Source: Mycobacterium colombiense (lineage in GTDB: Bacteria > Actinomycetota > Actinomycetes > Mycobacteriales > Mycobacteriaceae). Taken from it: 64,000 nucleotides of DNA. Each line of letters opens with the position of its first letter. Position 1 is the first letter of the stretch. Below are positions 8,380 through 17,561 of the stretch, in pieces. The translations under genes were made by a program, and so were the position numbers. The notes under the pieces were generated by a model that had not been told where the DNA came from, searched no databases, and saw only the letters and a list, made by a program, of their open reading frames with translations. The stretch spans positions 35,554-99,553 of the forward strand of contig NZ_LZSX01000107.1 of NCBI RefSeq assembly GCF_001665835.1, read 5' to 3'.

Positions 8380-10602
8380 GTGACCCTGGGATTGAGTCCG
8401 GAGCAGCAGGAGCTCAGCGACGCCGTGGCGCAGTTCGCCGCCCGCAACGCTCCCATTGCCGCGACGCGGGAGGGCTTCGACGACCTCGCGGCCGGTCGCA
8501 TACCCGGCTGGTGGGATGCACTGGTCGCCAACGGTTTTCACGCGGTGCATCTGCCCGAAGACCTCGGTGGCCAGGGCGGAGGGCCGATCGACGCCGCCTG
8601 CGTCCTGGAAGCTGCGGGCAAATCGCTGCTTCCCGGACCGCTGCTGCCGACGGTGACCGCCGGAGCCGTCGCGCTGCTCGCCGAACCGACGCCACCCGCA
8701 GAGGCATTCCTGCGTGACCTGGCGTCCGGCGCCACCGCGGCGACCGTGCTTCCCGACGACAACCTTTCCGCGCGCTTCGACGGCGGGCGGTGGCTGGTCA
8801 CCGGCGCCTCGCAGGTCACCCAGGGAGTGCGTGCGGCGCGCACGATCCTGCTCGGCGCCCATAGCGGTGACGGCGACGTCGTCTGGCTACTGGTGGACCC
8901 CGAAAACCCCGCGGCCACAGTCGAACCCGTAACCGGCACCGACCTCGTCGCCGACGCCGGGGTCCTACGGCTCGACGACTACCGCGCGACGGAATCGGAG
9001 GTCCTCAGCGGCATCGACCCCGACCGCGCGCGGTGCGTCGCCGTGGGTCTGGTGGCCAGCACGATGGCCGGCATCGCGCAGTGGTGCGTCCAGGCGGTCA
9101 CCGCGCACTTACGCATCCGAGAACAGTTCGGCAGGGTGATCGGAACTTTCCAGGCGTTGCAGCACAACGCCGCCATGCTGTTGGTCAACAGCGAACTGGC
9201 CACCGCGGCGGCCTGGGACGCGGTCCGCGCCGTCGACGAATCGCTCGACCAGCACCGCCTCGCGGCGGCCGGGGCGGCGACCATCGCGGTCTCGCCGATC
9301 CCCGACCTGGTGCTCGACGCCCTGACGATGCTCGGCGCGATCGGCTTCACCTGGGAACACGACGTGCACCTGTACTGGCGGCGGGCCATCAGCCTCGCGG
9401 GATCGATAGGTCCGGCGAATCGCTGGGCGCGGCGGCTGGGCGAACTCGCGTGCACGCAGACACGCGACATGGCGGTGAATCTCGGCGACGCGGAATCGGA
9501 ATTTCGTTCCTGGGTCGCCGAGACGCTGGATGCGGCCCTGCAGTTGCGCAACGACAAACCCGCACCGCACGGCGACTACGCGGACCAGGCTTCCGGGCCG
9601 CAACGCACGTTGATCGCCGACGCCGGTCTCATGGCGCCGCACTGGCCGGAACCCTGGGGCGTCGGGGCGGACCCGTTGAAACAGCTCATCATCGACGAGG
9701 AGTTCGCCAAGCGGCCCGGGCTGGTTCGGCCATCGCTGAACATCGCCGAGTGGATCCTGCCCTCGGTAATGGCCGCCGCACCCAAAGACTTGCAGGAGAA
9801 GCTGATTCCGCCGACCCAACGCGGCGAGATTCATTGGTGTCAGCTGTTCAGCGAGCCGGGCGCCGGCTCCGACCTCGCGTCGCTGACCACCCGCGCGACC
9901 AAGGTCGACGGCGGCTGGCGGATCAACGGCCACAAGATCTGGACGTCGTTGGCGCAGTACGCCGACCTGGGTGCGCTGCTGGCCCGCACCGACCCCGAGG
10001 CCAGCAAGCACCGCGGCATCGGGTACTTCATCCTCGACATGCGGTCGCCCGGGATCGAAATCCAGCCGATCAAGACGGCGACCGGGCAGGCCCACTTCAA
10101 CGAGGTGTTCCTCAACGACGTCTTCATTCCCGACGAGATGCTGCTGGGCGGCGCAGGCGACGGTTGGAGCCTGGCGATCGCGACGATGGCCGAAGAGCGT
10201 TCCGCGATCAGCGGATACGTCAAGTTCGACCGGGCCATCGCGTTGCGCCGGCTCGCCGCTCAACCCGGACCCGACCGTGACGACGCCCTGCGTGAGCTCG
10301 GCGAGCTCGACGCCTACACCAACGCCATCAGGGCGCTCGGCGTGCGCGAAACCATCCGGCTGCTCGACGGGCAGGCGTCGGGTCCGGCGTCGAGCATCGC
10401 CAAGGTCGCGATGAATGTGCTGCTGCGCAGGACCTTCCAGGCCACGCTGCAGTTGACCGGGCAGGTCGCAATGGTCGACGACCCCGACGCCGCGGTCGTG
10501 GAACCCTATCTGCATCTGCCGGCCGAGCTGATCGGCGGCGGGACGAGGGAGATCCAGCTGAACATCATCGCGCAGATGATTCTCGGCCTACCCCGGAAAT
10601 AA
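8380..10602 (+). CDS. Acyl-CoA dehydrogenase, tandem-fused (FadE6/FadE34-like)
   Basis: About 740 residues hold two acyl-CoA dehydrogenase folds in one chain. The N-terminal half (1-380) has RIREQFGRVIGTFQALQH and GFTWEHDVHLYWRRA; the Glu in FTWEH matches the catalytic base of alpha-type FadE subunits. The C-terminal half (390-740) has LFSEPGAGSDLASL but ends LIGGGTREIQ, lacking the Glu of the usual YEGT motif. The two halves look complementary, like the alpha/beta FadE pairs of sterol side-chain oxidation. The GTG at 8380 gives the canonical N-terminus; upstream in-frame sequence looks non-coding. It is first in an operon with thiolase and DUF35 genes. Confidence 0.9.
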   Translation: MTLGLSPEQQELSDAVAQFAARNAPIAATREGFDDLAAGRIPGWWDALVANGFHAVHLPEDLGGQGGGPIDAACVLEAAGKSLLPGPLLPTVTAGAVALLAEPTPPAEAFLRDLASGATAATVLPDDNLSARFDGGRWLVTGASQVTQGVRAARTILLGAHSGDGDVVWLLVDPENPAATVEPVTGTDLVADAGVLRLDDYRATESEVLSGIDPDRARCVAVGLVASTMAGIAQWCVQAVTAHLRIREQFGRVIGTFQALQHNAAMLLVNSELATAAAWDAVRAVDESLDQHRLAAAGAATIAVSPIPDLVLDALTMLGAIGFTWEHDVHLYWRRAISLAGSIGPANRWARRLGELACTQTRDMAVNLGDAESEFRSWVAETLDAALQLRNDKPAPHGDYADQASGPQRTLIADAGLMAPHWPEPWGVGADPLKQLIIDEEFAKRPGLVRPSLNIAEWILPSVMAAAPKDLQEKLIPPTQRGEIHWCQLFSEPGAGSDLASLTTRATKVDGGWRINGHKIWTSLAQYADLGALLARTDPEASKHRGIGYFILDMRSPGIEIQPIKTATGQAHFNEVFLNDVFIPDEMLLGGAGDGWSLAIATMAEERSAISGYVKFDRAIALRRLAAQPGPDRDDALRELGELDAYTNAIRALGVRETIRLLDGQASGPASSIAKVAMNVLLRRTFQATLQLTGQVAMVDDPDAAVVEPYLHLPAELIGGGTREIQLNIIAQMILGLPRK

Positions 10603-10611
10603 GGACACAGC

Positions 10612-11820
10612 ATGGGATTACGCGGAGAAGCCGCGATCGTCGGATACGTCGAACTGCCGCCGGAACGCATGACCAAGGCGTCACCCGCGCCGTTCGCCAT
10701 CGAACAGTGGGCCGAACTCGGCGCCGCCGCACTGGACGATGCGGGCCTGCCCTTCGACGTCGTCAACGGGATCGTCGCGTCGCACCTGGCCGAGTCGGAG
10801 ATCTTCGTGCCCTCCACGATCGCCGAATACCTGGGCGTGGGAGCGCGATTCGCCGAGCACGTCGACCTCGGCGGCGCCAGCGCCGCCGCCATGGTGTGGC
10901 GGGCCGCCGCTGCCGTCGAACTCGGCATCTGCGACGCGGTGCTGTGTGCGCTGCCCGCCCGCTACATCACCCCGATGTCGCCGAAGAAGCCCAGATCGCT
11001 GGGCGACGCGTTGTACTTCGGTTCGTCGAGCAACCAATACGGCTCTCCGCAAGCTGAATTCGAAATTCCCTACGGCAACCTGGGCCAGAACGGCCCCTAT
11101 GGCCAGGTGGCCCAGCGTTACGCGGCGGTGTACGGCTACGACGAGCGGGCCATGGCCAAGCTTGTCGTCGACACCCGGGTCAACGCCAACCACACCGACG
11201 GCGCGATCTGGAAGGACAAGCCGCTCACGGTCGATGACGTGCTGGCCAGCCCGGTGATCGCCGACCCGCTGCACATGCTGGAGATCGTCATGCCCTGCGT
11301 CGGGGGAGCGGCGGTCGTCGTCGCCAGCGCGGACGTTGCCAAGCGGTCGCGCAATCGTCCGGTGTGGGTAAAGGGATTCGGCGAGCATGTGCCGTTCAAG
11401 ACTCCGACGTACGCCGAGGATCTGCTCAACACCCCGATCGCCGCCGCGGCCGACACCGCGTTCGCCATGACCGATCTGAGTCGTGACCAGATGGACATGG
11501 TCTCGATCTATGACTGCTACACCATCACCGTGCTGCTCTCGCTGGAGGACGCCGGCTTCTGCGAGAAGGGCAAGGGCATGGAATTCGTCGCCAACCATGA
11601 CCTGACCTTCCGCGGCGACTTCCCCCTGAACACGGCCGGCGGGCAATTGGGTTTCGGCCAAGCGGGTTTGGCCGGCGGAATGCACCACGTCTGCGACGCC
11701 GCCCGCCAGATCATGGGCCGCGCGGGCGCCGCGCAGATCGCCGACTGCAACCGGGCCTTCGTGTCCGGCAACGGCGGCATCCTGTCCGAGCAGACCACCC
11801 TGATTCTGCAAGGGGACTGA
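10612..11820 (+). CDS. Thiolase-fold lipid-transfer protein (Ltp2-like putative retro-aldolase)
   Basis: This 402-residue thiolase-superfamily protein carries GGMHHVCDAARQIMG for the conserved His. The nucleophilic Cys is replaced in the VDLGGASAAAM loop, and the C-terminal Cys motif reads FVSGNGGILS. Loss of both cysteines rules out normal Claisen thiolysis. It is what is seen in Ltp2-type enzymes, which act with a DUF35 partner as aldolases on beta-hydroxyacyl-CoA. The DUF35 gene follows by 3 nt, and the FadE gene precedes by 9 nt. Probable role: carbon-carbon cleavage of a hydroxyacyl-CoA. The substrate is unknown. Confidence 0.85.
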   Translation: MGLRGEAAIVGYVELPPERMTKASPAPFAIEQWAELGAAALDDAGLPFDVVNGIVASHLAESEIFVPSTIAEYLGVGARFAEHVDLGGASAAAMVWRAAAAVELGICDAVLCALPARYITPMSPKKPRSLGDALYFGSSSNQYGSPQAEFEIPYGNLGQNGPYGQVAQRYAAVYGYDERAMAKLVVDTRVNANHTDGAIWKDKPLTVDDVLASPVIADPLHMLEIVMPCVGGAAVVVASADVAKRSRNRPVWVKGFGEHVPFKTPTYAEDLLNTPIAAAADTAFAMTDLSRDQMDMVSIYDCYTITVLLSLEDAGFCEKGKGMEFVANHDLTFRGDFPLNTAGGQLGFGQAGLAGGMHHVCDAARQIMGRAGAAQIADCNRAFVSGNGGILSEQTTLILQGD

Positions 11821-11823
11821 CTG

Positions 11824-12231
11824 ATGAACTTCGAACGACCGATGCCCGTCAAAACGCCTACCAGCGCGCCGTTTTGGGATGCGCTGGCGCAGCATCGCAT
11901 CGTCATCCAGTACTCGCCGTCACTGCAGGCCTACGTGTTCTACCCGCGGGTACGCGCGCCGCGCACCCTGGCCGACGACCTGGAATGGCGCGAAATCTCG
12001 GGGATGGGCACCCTGTACTCGTACACGGTGGCCCACCGGCCGGTCAGTCCGCATTTCGCCGACGCCGTGCCCCAGCTGCTCGCTATCGTCGAATGGGACG
12101 AGGGCCCAAGGTTTTCCACCGAGATGGTCAATGTCGACCCGGCCCGCCTGAAAGTCGGAATGCGGGTGAAGCCGGTGTTCTGCGACTACCCCGAACACGA
12201 GGTCACGCTGCTGCGTTACGAGCCCGCCTAG
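11824..12231 (+). CDS. DUF35 OB-fold protein lacking its zinc-ribbon cysteines
   Basis: The 135 residues contain the OB-fold part of DUF35/ChsH2-like partners (GMGTLYSYTVAHRPV, PQLLAIVEWDEGPRF, LKVGMRVKPVF). The N-terminal rubredoxin-like zinc ribbon, normally two C-x2-C pairs, reads QYSPSLQAYVFYPRV with no cysteine. It follows the thiolase by 3 nt and should form the complex with it, the OB fold contributing to CoA-substrate binding. It shares a CTAG stop overlap with the convergent lacI-type gene. Confidence 0.85.
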   Translation: MNFERPMPVKTPTSAPFWDALAQHRIVIQYSPSLQAYVFYPRVRAPRTLADDLEWREISGMGTLYSYTVAHRPVSPHFADAVPQLLAIVEWDEGPRFSTEMVNVDPARLKVGMRVKPVFCDYPEHEVTLLRYEPA

Positions 12232-13205
12232 GTCGACGACCGCACCACCAGGTGGGCGATGTCGGTCAGCTCGGGAGACGGTGGGGCGGGGTGCCCCAGC
12301 CGCTCGAAGACCGCGGCGAGCGCAGCGTCAGCGACCGCGCAGGGGTCGAATTGCACGGTGGTCAACGGCGGCGTGCTCACCATGCCCATCGGGCTGGCGT
12401 CGACGCCCATCACGGCCAGGTCGCCCGGACAGCGCAGCCGCGCTTGATGAATGCCGTAGAGGACGAGGCAGGCGATCTCGTCGCTTTGCGCGCACACCGC
12501 GGTCACCCCGGCGCCCACCCAGCCGGTGACCACGTCGGCGGCGTTGTCCAGGGTGACCTCGTCGACTCGCACGTCGGGAAGGCCGCGCAACTGTGCCGCC
12601 CGCGAAACACCCTCGAACCAGTAGTCGCCCAGCGGGCGCCATCGGGCAATCCCGGTGTAGGCGAACGCGATCCGGCGATGGCCGCGCTCGACCAGGTGAT
12701 CGACCCGCATCTCGCCGACGGACAGATGCGGGTCTTTGAGCGCGGGCAGTGTGCCGATCTCGATATGGGGGATGCCCGCGTTCGTCACCGCTTGCCGGGC
12801 GGCCGCGTTCAGCGGGAACAGGCTGGTGACCGCGACGGGATCCAGATTCTCGATCGCGTCGACCACGTGCTGGTCGTCGTCGGTCTCGAAGATCTGCACC
12901 TGAAGAAAACCCTCGCGGGCCAGCGCGGTGGTCATCCGGCTGCCGGCCTGCATCGGCATTTCGCCGACGGCCACGTGCGGCACCACGTAGAGCACCACTC
13001 CGCTTTTGCCGCGCGCGAGGTTGCGGGCGGCAAGGTTGGGCCGGTAGCCGAGCAGTTTGGCCGCGCGGTAGACCGCGTCGCGGGTTTCCGGGGAGATGCG
13101 GCGGCCCCGCGCGTTGTTGAGCACATAACTGACCGTGGCGGTGGACACGCCGGCCAGTCGGGCCACGTCGGCGGTAGTCGGACGCGCAGCTCTATTGGTG
13201 CTCAA
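12228..13205 (-). CDS. LacI family transcriptional regulator
   Basis: This 325-residue protein has an N-terminal LacI helix-turn-helix (TTADVARLAGVSTATVSYVLN, residues 11-30) and hinge (RRISPETRDAVYRAAKLLGY). A periplasmic-binding-protein-like effector domain with dimerisation follows. No ATG is available, so the start is a TTG at 13205 after GGAAG. It is divergent from the amidohydrolase operon and presumably controls it. It runs tail-to-tail with the DUF35 gene, sharing CTAG at 12228-12231. Confidence 0.9.
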   Translation of the reverse strand: MSTNRAARPTTADVARLAGVSTATVSYVLNNARGRRISPETRDAVYRAAKLLGYRPNLAARNLARGKSGVVLYVVPHVAVGEMPMQAGSRMTTALAREGFLQVQIFETDDDQHVVDAIENLDPVAVTSLFPLNAAARQAVTNAGIPHIEIGTLPALKDPHLSVGEMRVDHLVERGHRRIAFAYTGIARWRPLGDYWFEGVSRAAQLRGLPDVRVDEVTLDNAADVVTGWVGAGVTAVCAQSDEIACLVLYGIHQARLRCPGDLAVMGVDASPMGMVSTPPLTTVQFDPCAVADAALAAVFERLGHPAPPSPELTDIAHLVVRSST

Positions 13206-13307
13206 CTTCCGTTACCTTCTGGGCCCGGTCATGCCCCATGGTGGCACGGGCCGCCGATTGGCATCGCGCCATCCCATTCAGGGCGGTTGCAGGCAGCGCC
13301 AGGCGCC

Positions 13308-13320
13308 GGACTAATAGTCC
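13308..13320. promoter_or_regulatory. Palindrome, possible LacI-type operator
   Basis: GGACTAATAGTCC is a perfect 13-bp palindrome around a central A, in the 287-nt gap between the divergent lacI-type and amidohydrolase genes. LacI operators more often have a central CG, so this is only a candidate. Confidence 0.35.
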
Positions 13321-13432
13321 CTGATACCGCACTCGGTGGAAACGATCCGTCCCTGACGGGGAAGGCGGCAGCGCCGTTGCCACATCGCGCATTAAAGCCG
13401 GATTCGTCGTCATCCACGCGCGGCGGTGCCGG

Positions 13433-13460
13433 TTGACACTGTGACTCACGCCATTATCTA
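13433..13460 (+). promoter_or_regulatory. SigA-like promoter of the amidohydrolase operon
   Basis: TTGACA (13433-13438) is separated by 16 nt from TATCTA (13455-13460), 33 nt before the amidohydrolase ATG. A second TATCTA lies at 13469-13474. A GAGGAG ribosome binding site follows at 13481. Confidence 0.55.
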
Positions 13461-13492
13461 CTAGTCACTATCTATCGACCGAGGAGCGCGGC

Positions 13493-14854
13493 ATGAATAA
13501 GGACGATCTGATCCTGATCAGCGTGGACGACCACATCGCCGAGCCGGCCGACATGTTCGACGCGCACGTTCCCGCCACCTACAAGGATCGCGCCCCGCGG
13601 GTGGTCATCGAACCCGACGGCATCCAGCAGTGGTACTACGGCGACATCCGTGGACGCAACATGGGACTGAACGCCGTCGCGGGAAAGCCCCGCGAGATGT
13701 ACAACATCGACGCCTCACGCTACGACGAGATGCGGCCGGGCTGCTTCAACGTCGACGAGCGGGTGCGGGACATGAACGCCGGCGGACAGCTGGCAGGGTT
13801 GAACTTCCCGAACTTCACCGGGTTCTCCGGCCAGGTCCTCAACCAGGGTCCCGACCGCGACACGAACCTGGTGATGATCAAGGCCTACAACGACTGGCAC
13901 GTCGACGAATGGTGCGGGGCCTATCCGGGCCGATTCATCCCGTGCGGCATCCTGCCGCTGTTCGACGTGGCCGAGGCCGCCAAGGAGGTCAAACGGCTCG
14001 CCGACAAGGGCTGTCACGCCGTCACATTCTCGGAGAACCCAGAGGCGTTGCAAATGCCCAGCATTCACACCAAGTACTGGTACCCGCTGTTCGAGGCCGT
14101 CTGCGAAAGCAACACGGTGCTGTGCACCCACGTGGGCTCCGCCTCGCGCTCGCCGCAGGTGTCCACGGACGCGCCGCCCAGTGTGCAGATGACCGCCTCG
14201 TCGATGATGAGCATGTTCACCTTCACCGAGCTGATCTGGGCGCAGTTCTGGGCGGACTTCCCGCAGCTGAAGTTCTCGCTGACCGAAGGCGACGTCGGCT
14301 GGATCCCGTACTTCCTCTGGCGGGCCGAGCACGTGTACAACCGGCACTCGGGTTGGACGCTGGCGTCGTTCCCGCCCGGATACGACGGGCCGACCGACGT
14401 GTTCAAGCGGCACTTCTACACCTGCTTCATCAGCGACAAAGTCGGTGTGCAGAACATGAATTGGTTCAACGAGGACATGCTGTGCTGGGAGTCCGACTTC
14501 CCGCACTCCGACAGCAACTGGCCCTTCGCGCCCGAGGACATCGTCGCCACCATGGGCCACCTCGACGACGCGGTCATCAACAAGATCACCCACCAAAATG
14601 CCATGGCCGCATACTCATTCGACCCTTTCCAGTACATCCCGAAGGAGCATGCGCGGGCCGGCTACCTGCGCGCGCAGGCCACCGACGTCGACGTGGTCAC
14701 CCATGTCGGCCGCCAGGCCAGCCAGCGTGACCGGGACGCGTGGACGAGGATGACGCAGTTCGCGCTGCAGGCGCAGGCGCAGGCCTCGGCGCAGGCGCCC
14801 GTGACGGTTGAGGTGTCCGGCATCGCCGGGCGCGCCACCACCCTGGGCAACTGA
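13493..14854 (+). CDS. Amidohydrolase-2 (ACMSD-like TIM barrel) family protein
   Basis: This 453-residue protein starts with the typical ISVDDHIAEPADMF, then has RDTNLVMIKAYNDWH, CTHVGSAS and an acidic metal-site loop CWESDFPHSDSNWP. Members are metal-dependent hydrolases or decarboxylases, often of aromatic or lactone intermediates. An excellent GAGGAG site sits 7 nt before the ATG, under a SigA-like promoter. The C-terminus is a short Gln/Ala-rich tail (QAQAQASAQA). It is first gene of the second catabolic operon; the CoA-transferase starts 2 nt after its stop. Confidence 0.87.
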   Translation: MNKDDLILISVDDHIAEPADMFDAHVPATYKDRAPRVVIEPDGIQQWYYGDIRGRNMGLNAVAGKPREMYNIDASRYDEMRPGCFNVDERVRDMNAGGQLAGLNFPNFTGFSGQVLNQGPDRDTNLVMIKAYNDWHVDEWCGAYPGRFIPCGILPLFDVAEAAKEVKRLADKGCHAVTFSENPEALQMPSIHTKYWYPLFEAVCESNTVLCTHVGSASRSPQVSTDAPPSVQMTASSMMSMFTFTELIWAQFWADFPQLKFSLTEGDVGWIPYFLWRAEHVYNRHSGWTLASFPPGYDGPTDVFKRHFYTCFISDKVGVQNMNWFNEDMLCWESDFPHSDSNWPFAPEDIVATMGHLDDAVINKITHQNAMAAYSFDPFQYIPKEHARAGYLRAQATDVDVVTHVGRQASQRDRDAWTRMTQFALQAQAQASAQAPVTVEVSGIAGRATTLGN

Positions 14855-14856
14855 GC

Positions 14857-17190
14857 GTGGCAGCCGAGCCGCCGCTCGCGGACTGGCGTGTGCTGGAGCT
14901 GTGCAACGGCCTGGCGGCGTCCTACTGCGGCAAGATGTTCGTCGACGCCGGCGCCGACGTAGTGAAAGTCGAATCACCACAGGGTGATTCGCTGCGCGGC
15001 TGGTCGGCCGGCGGACCGCCCGGGGCGCTGTTCGGCTACCTGGCCGCGGGTAAGAAGTCGGTGGTCAATCACGGCCAGGCCGAGGTCACCTCGCTGCTGG
15101 CCGGCGCCGACCTCGTGCTCACCGACCTCACCGACGGCTGGACACTGGACGCCATCAACGCGCACACCGCCGCGTCGGCCGTGGTCGTGGCCATCACACC
15201 CTTCGGCACCACCGGGCCCTACGTCGAAAACCAGGTCGCCGCCAACGAATTCATCCTGCAGGCGTTGTGCGGATCGATCGCCGGCCGCGGCTGGCCGGAC
15301 GACGAGCCGGTGCAGGCCGGCGGGCGGCTCGGCGAGTGGCTGGCGGGCACCTTCGCCGCGGCGGTCGCCGCGGCTTCGACCAGGCACGCCGGCCGCAGCG
15401 GCCGCGGCGAGGTCATCGACGTCTCGACGTACGAGGCGATGGCGATCGCCATGGGCGGCCTGTCCGCGATGTCGGCTAGCGTGTTGGGCGCCGATTCGCT
15501 GCTGCACGAACGCAGCCTGGAGCTGCCCTCGATTGTTCCGACGGCCGACGGTTTGGTCGGCTTCTGCACCATCACCGCACAGCAGTTCCAGGACTTCCTG
15601 GTGATGATCGAGCGCGCCGACCTGGTCGACGACGCCGAACTGGCTTCGTTCGCCGGCCGCGTCGAGCGCCGCGACGAGTTCCTGGGCATGGTCACCGAAT
15701 GGACCGGGAGCCGAACCACCCAGGAGATCGTCGATCTCGCGGTGGCATTCCGGATTCCGGTCGCCCCCATCGCGACTCCCGAGATGCTGCCCAAGATCGA
15801 CCACTTCGTGGAACGCGGCGTCTTCGTCGACTCGCCGGCCGGGGTGCTGTCCCCGCGGGTGCCATATCGCAGCGAGGCGATAACGACCGCGGCGCCCGCA
15901 GAACCGCCGCAACTCGGCGCCGATGCCGGGCATGTGCGGTGGCCCGCGCGCCCCGAGTCGCCGCGCGGCGGCGACGGCACCGCGCTGCCGTTGTCCGACG
16001 TCCGCGTCACCGACTTCACCGCTTTCTGGGCCGGGCCGGTCGCCACCCAACTGCTGGGCGCCCTGGGCGCCGACGTGATCAAGGTCGAGGGCGTGCGTCG
16101 CCCCGACGGCATGCGGTTCTCCGCCGGCCGCCCACCCGACTGGGACCAATGGTGGGAATGGGGCCCGGTGTTCTTGTGCAGCAACAACAACAAGCGCTGC
16201 GTCAGCATCGAACTCGGCACCGACGCCGGACGAAAGCTCGCCCTTGAACTCGTCGCCGCAAGCGATCTCGTCGTCGAGAACTTCTCACCCCGGGTGATGG
16301 CGAACTTCGGCCTGGAGTTCGACGCGGTGCGCGCGGCCAACCCGCGGGCGATCATGGTCCGGATGCCCGCGTTCGGCCTCGACGGCCCGTGGCGCGATCG
16401 GGTCGGCTTCGCGCAGACCATGGAACAGGCGACCGGCATGGCGTGGATGACCGGACACGCCGACGGCCCACCGGTGATCCCGCGCGGTGTGTGCGACCCG
16501 ATCGCCGGCCTGCACGCCGCCTTCGCCGCGGTCGCGGCGCTGGTGATCCGCGACCGCCGGGGCACCGGAATGCAGGTGGAGTGCACCATGGTCGAGGCCG
16601 CGCTGAACGTGGCGGCCGAAATGCTGGTCGAGTATTCGCGCAATGGAATCGTGATGCGCCGCAATGGAAATCGCGGGCAGGGTGCCTGTCCCCAGGGGGT
16701 CTACCGCTGCCGCGGTGACGACGAGTGGGTCGCGCTGGCCGCGACGGACGCCGCCGCCCGCTCGTCGCTGGCCGGCCTCCTCGGCCAGCCGGGCCTGGAC
16801 GAATCCGGCTGGGCCGAGGGGGCCGACGACATCGACAAACTCGTCGCCGCCTGGGCCGCGGGGCAATCGGTGACCGAGGCCGTCGAGGCATTGCGCACCG
16901 CCGGTGTGGCCGCGGCGCGCGTCACCCCGGCCGCGGCGCTGCTGACCGATCCGCAGCTGCGGGCCCGCGGCTTCTGGGAGACGGTCGACCACCCCGTCGC
17001 AGGCACATTCCTATGCACCGGAATGCCTTTCGCGTTCCTCGGCAAGCCGCGGCGCTGGATCCGGCGGGTGCCGCCGCTGTACGGCCAGCACACCGATGAG
17101 GTGCTGACCGACGTGCTGGGGCACAGCCGGGACGACCTGGCCGCGCTGCGGCAATCGGGAACCATCAGCGCTCGGCCGGCGGGCCTGTGA
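14857..17190 (+). CDS. Tandem-fused class III CoA-transferase (CaiB/BaiF)
   Basis: The 777 residues contain two complete CaiB/BaiF folds, about 1-355 and 375-777. They open with DWRVLELCNGLAASYCGKMF and SDVRVTDFTAFWAGPVATQL. The family's catalytic Asp is present in the second half (GVCDPIAGLHAAF). It is replaced by Glu in the first half (GRLGEWLAGTFAA), so one active site per chain is probably altered. It moves CoA between carboxylic acids in the catabolic pathway. The GTG start lies 2 nt after the amidohydrolase stop; no other frame competes. Confidence 0.9.
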   Translation: MAAEPPLADWRVLELCNGLAASYCGKMFVDAGADVVKVESPQGDSLRGWSAGGPPGALFGYLAAGKKSVVNHGQAEVTSLLAGADLVLTDLTDGWTLDAINAHTAASAVVVAITPFGTTGPYVENQVAANEFILQALCGSIAGRGWPDDEPVQAGGRLGEWLAGTFAAAVAAASTRHAGRSGRGEVIDVSTYEAMAIAMGGLSAMSASVLGADSLLHERSLELPSIVPTADGLVGFCTITAQQFQDFLVMIERADLVDDAELASFAGRVERRDEFLGMVTEWTGSRTTQEIVDLAVAFRIPVAPIATPEMLPKIDHFVERGVFVDSPAGVLSPRVPYRSEAITTAAPAEPPQLGADAGHVRWPARPESPRGGDGTALPLSDVRVTDFTAFWAGPVATQLLGALGADVIKVEGVRRPDGMRFSAGRPPDWDQWWEWGPVFLCSNNNKRCVSIELGTDAGRKLALELVAASDLVVENFSPRVMANFGLEFDAVRAANPRAIMVRMPAFGLDGPWRDRVGFAQTMEQATGMAWMTGHADGPPVIPRGVCDPIAGLHAAFAAVAALVIRDRRGTGMQVECTMVEAALNVAAEMLVEYSRNGIVMRRNGNRGQGACPQGVYRCRGDDEWVALAATDAAARSSLAGLLGQPGLDESGWAEGADDIDKLVAAWAAGQSVTEAVEALRTAGVAAARVTPAAALLTDPQLRARGFWETVDHPVAGTFLCTGMPFAFLGKPRRWIRRVPPLYGQHTDEVLTDVLGHSRDDLAALRQSGTISARPAGL

Positions 17191-17191
17191 C

Positions 17192-17533
17192 GTGGCGGTC
17201 AGCCTCTGCGTGCCGCCCCGCGCCGGCGAGCTGTGTGCACCGGTGCGTTTCCTGGTGCGCCAGGACTCGGTGGTGATGGAGCTGACCGCGCGGCACCGCA
17301 TCACCAGCGTCGAATGGGACGACGACGAGCACGCCGTCGCGATGGTTGTCGAGATCACCGACCCGCAGACGGCACGGCCGGTGGATGTGCGCATCGAGGT
17401 CGTGGAATCGGGTTCGGCAGCTTACTCCGAGAACGCCGACACACACGCCACGACCATCGGCACCATCACCCGCGACGGGCGGCGATGCGAAGTGCGCGGC
17501 ACCTACCTGGGTGTCGTCGCAGACGAAAACTGA
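17192..17533 (+). CDS. Conserved-context hypothetical protein, 113 aa
   Basis: I do not recognise a family. The small protein is predicted to be mainly beta-strand (VVMELTARHRITSVEWDDDE, AVAMVVEITDPQ). It has no signal peptide or membrane segment. GTG starts 1 nt after the CoA-transferase stop and the next gene follows by 28 nt, so it is embedded in the operon. Codon and GC pattern match the neighbours. An accessory or substrate-binding role for the pathway is possible. Confidence 0.7.
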   Translation: MAVSLCVPPRAGELCAPVRFLVRQDSVVMELTARHRITSVEWDDDEHAVAMVVEITDPQTARPVDVRIEVVESGSAAYSENADTHATTIGTITRDGRRCEVRGTYLGVVADEN

Positions 17534-17561
17534 AGGGCTGCAACGGAATGGACTGTCAGTG

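Noticed and set aside
9109..10515. 468-codon open frame antisense to the fused acyl-CoA dehydrogenase
   Set aside because: Low-complexity Arg/Val/Gly composition, no ribosome binding site, fully inside a certain gene.
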